From positions 1 through 7,193 of the forward strand of contig JBBIJC010000115.1 of the NCBI GenBank assembly GCA_037446165.1: a DNA stretch of 7,193 bases. The letters run 5' to 3'. A program made the position numbers and the translations under genes. The notes under the pieces are model-generated. The model searched no databases. It saw only the letters and a program-made list of their open reading frames with translations, and had not been told where the DNA came from. Below are positions 5,405 through 7,193 of the stretch, in pieces. Source of the stretch: Parasulfuritortus sp037446165 (GTDB lineage Bacteria; Pseudomonadota; Gammaproteobacteria; Burkholderiales; Thiobacillaceae). Each line of letters opens with the position of its first letter. Within the stretch, counting starts at the first letter, position 1.

Positions 5405-6154
5405 CGCCGCAACCTGGTGATAGCGGGTCAGGCCGTCGCCCAACTCGCCCGGCGGGGCGATATCCCAGCGCCACTCGGCGCAGACGGCCCACCGGCCCAG
5501 CAGGGATCGGAAATCCATCCGCACCAGGACTTCGCCAGCCTCCGCCAGTGTCACCTGCTCGATGTCGGCCAACAGACAGACCGGTGCCTGGAACCGCTCC
5601 AGATACGCCAGGTGCTGGCTCAGCAATGCCTGCCCGCGTGCATTGACCCTGGCCTCATCCCAGGCCGCGCCGTGGCGCTGCTGCGACGGCGCGGGCAGAT
5701 TAGGCAATTGGGACCACAGATTGACCGATGCCACCCAGTCGATGCGTCCCTCGTCCAGAAACCGGGCTGGTTGCGGCGGGATTGACGGCCATGCCGCCAG
5801 GCACTCGGTGACGTCATGTTCGATCAGGCGCACGTTGCCGTGGCGCCGGGCCTGCCAGCGCGCGCGCCAGGGATGAACCATGTCCACCAGCCAGACCTCC
5901 TCGAACAGAGCGCTCAGTTCAGCGAGCGGAACATCGAGTAGCGGACCGGAACCCAGCACCAGGGCCACGCGCCGTGCCGGCACTTGTCGAGCCGCATCCA
6001 GCAAGGCCTTTCGACTGGCGGCCAGATGAGGGCTCCATGCCTCCCTGCAGCGCCGCTCGCGGGCCAGGATGGCAATGGCTTCCGACAGGTGACCGGTCCT
6101 GCGCGCCAGCCGGGTGGCCGGGGTAAACAGCCAGGCAATCGCTTCCGCCAGCAT
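5267..6154 (-). CDS. Uncharacterised protein with a Rossmann / methyltransferase-like core
   Basis: I cannot assign this 295-residue protein to a named family. The core resembles a class I SAM-binding fold: VALVLGSGPLLDVPL (63-77) as the first strand and glycine loop, EEVWLVDMVHP (85-95) as the second strand with acidic Asp91, VRLIEHDVTE (108-117), then IDWVASVNLWSQLPN (138-152) and VCLLADIEQV (192-201). Leu/Ala-rich helices precede it (1-60). No methyltransferase substrate motif is recognised. The start ATG overlaps the aldolase stop (TGATG), so the pair is very likely co-translated. The recognisable fold ends near RYHQVAAL (244-251). Residues 251-295 are polar and encoded antisense to the CopD-like gene, which suggests a stop codon lost downstream of the original end or a real antisense extension. 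No terminator is visible after the stop. Confidence 0.75.
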   Translation of the reverse strand: MLAEAIAWLFTPATRLARRTGHLSEAIAILARERRCREAWSPHLAASRKALLDAARQVPARRVALVLGSGPLLDVPLAELSALFEEVWLVDMVHPWRARWQARRHGNVRLIEHDVTECLAAWPSIPPQPARFLDEGRIDWVASVNLWSQLPNLPAPSQQRHGAAWDEARVNARGQALLSQHLAYLERFQAPVCLLADIEQVTLAEAGEVLVRMDFRSLLGRWAVCAEWRWDIAPPGELGDGLTRYHQVAALIQKRQHEHQDDIRETQAQVDPDHESYPVQCRAGGRPVFGGDRLA

Positions 6155-6801
6155 CAGCCCGCCTGTTGGCCATAACCCTTGAATGCCTCCAGGGCCTCGC
6201 CCATTTCAGCCTCGCTGAGCAACACCGGCTCACCCATCAAGGAAGCCCGCCAATACTGCTCGCACAAGGACTCCACTTCCACGGCCAGGGCAACGGCTCT
6301 GGCCAGACTGTCGCCCACTGCCACCAGACCGTGATTGGCCATCAGGCACGCCTTGCGCCCGGCGAGTGCCGCCAGAACACGATCAGACAGGCCCTGGCTG
6401 CCAAAGGTGGCATAACCGGCGCAGCGGATGTCCGCACCGCCCGCCACGGCCACCATATAGTGAAAAGCCGGAATGCCGCGGCGCAGGCAGGCCAGGGAAA
6501 CCGCAAATGGCGAATGGACATGAACCACGGCATTGACCTCGGGCCGGGCCCGATAAATATCCCGATGAATCCGCCACTCGCTGGATGGCGGCAGCACGCC
6601 GCTGGCATGCCCCGACCAATCCATTTCCACGACCTGATCGGGCCTGATCTCCGCTGATGGCAGGCCTGAAGGCGTAATCAGCAAGCCCTCACCGAACCGG
6701 GCGCTCACATTGCCCGAACTGCCCCGATTGAGCCCCTCCAGCACGGTTGTGCGCGAGGCGGCGGAGACTGCATTGCGTAGATCTGTTTCGTTCATGCGCA
6801 T
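6154..6801 (-). CDS. Class II aldolase, L-fuculose-1-phosphate aldolase (FucA)-like
   Basis: A zinc-dependent cytosolic aldolase of 215 residues, the same length as E. coli FucA. Known family chemistry is cleavage of a 1-phosphorylated ketose to dihydroxyacetone phosphate and an aldehyde. Seen: phosphate-binding GSSGNVSAR (27-35) and LITPSGLP (41-48), the catalytic acid in PPSSEWRIH (71-79, Glu75), zinc ligands His94 and His96 in VVHVHS, PAFHYMVAVAGG (111-122), and the third zinc ligand His157 in MANHGLVAVG. These sit two residues after FucA Glu73, His92, His94 and His155, so an ATG at 6795 would match FucA numbering exactly. The ATG at 6801 has GAAG five bases upstream and was kept; an ATG at 6828 lacks a ribosome binding site and overlaps the tRNA promoter side. 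No fucose genes are nearby. Deoxy- or methylthio-ribulose-1-phosphate is a plausible alternative substrate. Confidence 0.9.
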   Translation of the reverse strand: MRMNETDLRNAVSAASRTTVLEGLNRGSSGNVSARFGEGLLITPSGLPSAEIRPDQVVEMDWSGHASGVLPPSSEWRIHRDIYRARPEVNAVVHVHSPFAVSLACLRRGIPAFHYMVAVAGGADIRCAGYATFGSQGLSDRVLAALAGRKACLMANHGLVAVGDSLARAVALAVEVESLCEQYWRASLMGEPVLLSEAEMGEALEAFKGYGQQAG

Positions 6802-6830
6802 ACTTTCTTCAACGAATCGACAATACATTA

Positions 6831-6858
6831 TTGACAGAATAATTTCCCTCGATAAAAT
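6831..6858 (+). promoter_or_regulatory. Sigma-70 promoter of the tRNA operon
   Basis: A perfect -35 TTGACA (6831-6836) and TAAAAT (6853-6858) are separated by 16 bases, placing the start near 6865, a few bases before the mature tRNA-Gly. The bases after the -10 (GGCGAGCC) form a GC-rich discriminator, the type linked to stringent (ppGpp) control of stable RNA genes. The element lies back to back with the aldolase start. Confidence 0.85.
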
Positions 6859-6871
6859 GGCGAGCCTCGTA

Positions 6872-6947
6872 GCGGGAGTAGCTCAGCTGGTAGAGCGCAA
6901 CCTTGCCAAGGTTGAGGTCGCGAGTTCGAACCTCGTCTCCCGCTCCA
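6872..6947 (+). tRNA. tRNA-Gly (anticodon GCC)
   Basis: A complete 76-base cloverleaf. Acceptor GCGGGAG (6872-6878) pairs with CTCCCGC (6937-6943); D arm 6881-6896; anticodon stem CAACC/GGTTG around TTGCCAA with GCC at 6905-6907; T arm 6920-6936 with TTCGAAC loop; discriminator T and an encoded CCA (6945-6947). It reads GGC and GGU codons. It is first in the operon, directly behind the promoter. Confidence 0.97.
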
Positions 6948-6953
6948 AATTCC

Positions 6954-6976
6954 GGGGAAAGCCAATGGCTTTCCCC
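6954..6976 (+). promoter_or_regulatory. Perfect hairpin in the Gly-Cys tRNA spacer
   Basis: GGGGAAAGCC (6954-6963) and GGCTTTCCCC (6967-6976) form a 10-bp stem with an AAT loop, followed by TTAGCTTTT. A second small repeat, TTAGC/GCTAA (6977-6993), follows at once. The structure could partly terminate transcription after tRNA-Gly or guide processing of the precursor. The T run is interrupted, so full termination is doubtful, and the downstream tRNAs have no clear promoter of their own. Confidence 0.55.
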
Positions 6977-7005
6977 TTAGCTTTTATAGCTAACGGTTAT
7001 AACGC

Positions 7006-7079
7006 GGCGCGTTAGCAAAGCGGTTATGCACCGGATTGCAAATCCGTGTAGGTCGGTTCGACTCCGGCACGCGCCTCCA
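7006..7079 (+). tRNA. tRNA-Cys (anticodon GCA)
   Basis: A complete 74-base tRNA. Acceptor GGCGCGT (7006-7012) pairs with ACGCGCC (7069-7075); D stem GCA/TGC; anticodon loop TTGCAAA with GCA at 7038-7040; T stem GTCGG/CCGGC with loop TTCGACT; discriminator T, encoded CCA (7077-7079). The anticodon stem CCGGA/TCCGT has a C-T mismatch at its outer pair (7031-7047), where E. coli tRNA-Cys has a G-T wobble. Confidence 0.97.
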
Positions 7080-7112
7080 GCTTTCTCTTGATCAGCAACA
7101 TGACTCCCGGCG

Positions 7113-7193
7113 GCCCGGGTGGCGAAACAGGTAGACGCAAGGGACTTAAAATCCCTCGACTTCGGTCATACCGGTTCGAGTCCGGTCCCGGGC
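7113..7193 (+). tRNA. tRNA-Leu (anticodon UAA), 3' end cut by the window
   Basis: A class II tRNA with a long variable arm. Acceptor GCCCGGG (7113-7119) pairs with CCCGGGC (7187-7193), which is the last base of the window, so the discriminator and CCA lie outside. Anticodon stem AGGGA/TCCCT encloses CTTAAAA with TAA at 7147-7149. The variable arm has GAC-TTCG-GTC (7158-7167), and the T loop is TTCGAGT. It reads UUA and UUG. Gly-Cys-Leu is the same order as glyW-cysT-leuZ in E. coli, where pgsA is adjacent. Confidence 0.96.

Noticed and set aside
5417..5876. Two plus-strand open frames opposite the Rossmann-like gene
   Set aside because: Compositionally random, no ribosome binding site, and the minus strand has a coherent fold and is coupled to the aldolase.
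6802..6828. ATG at 6828 as the aldolase start
   Set aside because: No ribosome binding site, and it adds nine non-conserved residues over the length of FucA.

Overview
The window is a GC-rich proteobacterial chromosome segment. It reads most like a betaproteobacterium, because the run riboflavin synthase / RibBA / RibH / NusB / ThiL followed by housekeeping tRNAs is typical of that class, but related gammaproteobacteria are not excluded. No mobile element, phage gene or CRISPR array is visible. Coding density is high, and the longest gap without a gene is about 140 bases.

Bases 11-3697 (+) hold a compact riboflavin-NusB-thiamine operon. It runs ribE (riboflavin synthase), ribBA (DHBP synthase with a decayed GTP cyclohydrolase II half), ribH (lumazine synthase), nusB (transcription antitermination) and thiL (thiamine-monophosphate kinase). 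Junctions are 1, 83, -4 and 4 bases. The 83-base ribBA-ribH gap carries three inverted repeats. RibBA supplies the four-carbon unit, RibH joins it to the pyrimidine intermediate to form lumazine, and RibE dismutates lumazine to riboflavin. The GTP cyclohydrolase II and RibD steps must be encoded elsewhere.

Bases about 3712-4257 (+) are a single-gene unit: promoter, 5' hairpin, strong ribosome binding site, a YidB-like (DUF937) protein and a bidirectional terminator. The terminator also serves a convergent gene at 4273-4800 (-) for a secreted DUF302 protein. That gene is divergent from a four-helix CopD-like membrane protein (4943-5404, +), with shared regulatory DNA containing a 9-bp direct repeat between them.

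Bases 5267-6801 (-) are a two-gene unit: a FucA-type class II aldolase, then an unrecognised protein with a Rossmann/methyltransferase-like core, joined by a TGATG stop-start overlap. The 3' end of the second gene runs 138 bases antisense into the CopD-like gene.

Bases 6831-7193 (+) are a tRNA operon with a good sigma-70 promoter: tRNA-Gly(GCC), tRNA-Cys(GCA) and tRNA-Leu(UAA). The last gene is cut by the window end after its acceptor stem. The same tRNA order is known as glyW-cysT-leuZ in E. coli.

I did not find a clearly new multi-gene system. The best leads are the cysteine-free RibA-like half of RibBA, the aldolase/Rossmann-protein pair with its antisense tail, the repeat-flanked divergent promoter region, and the dyads between ribBA and ribH.
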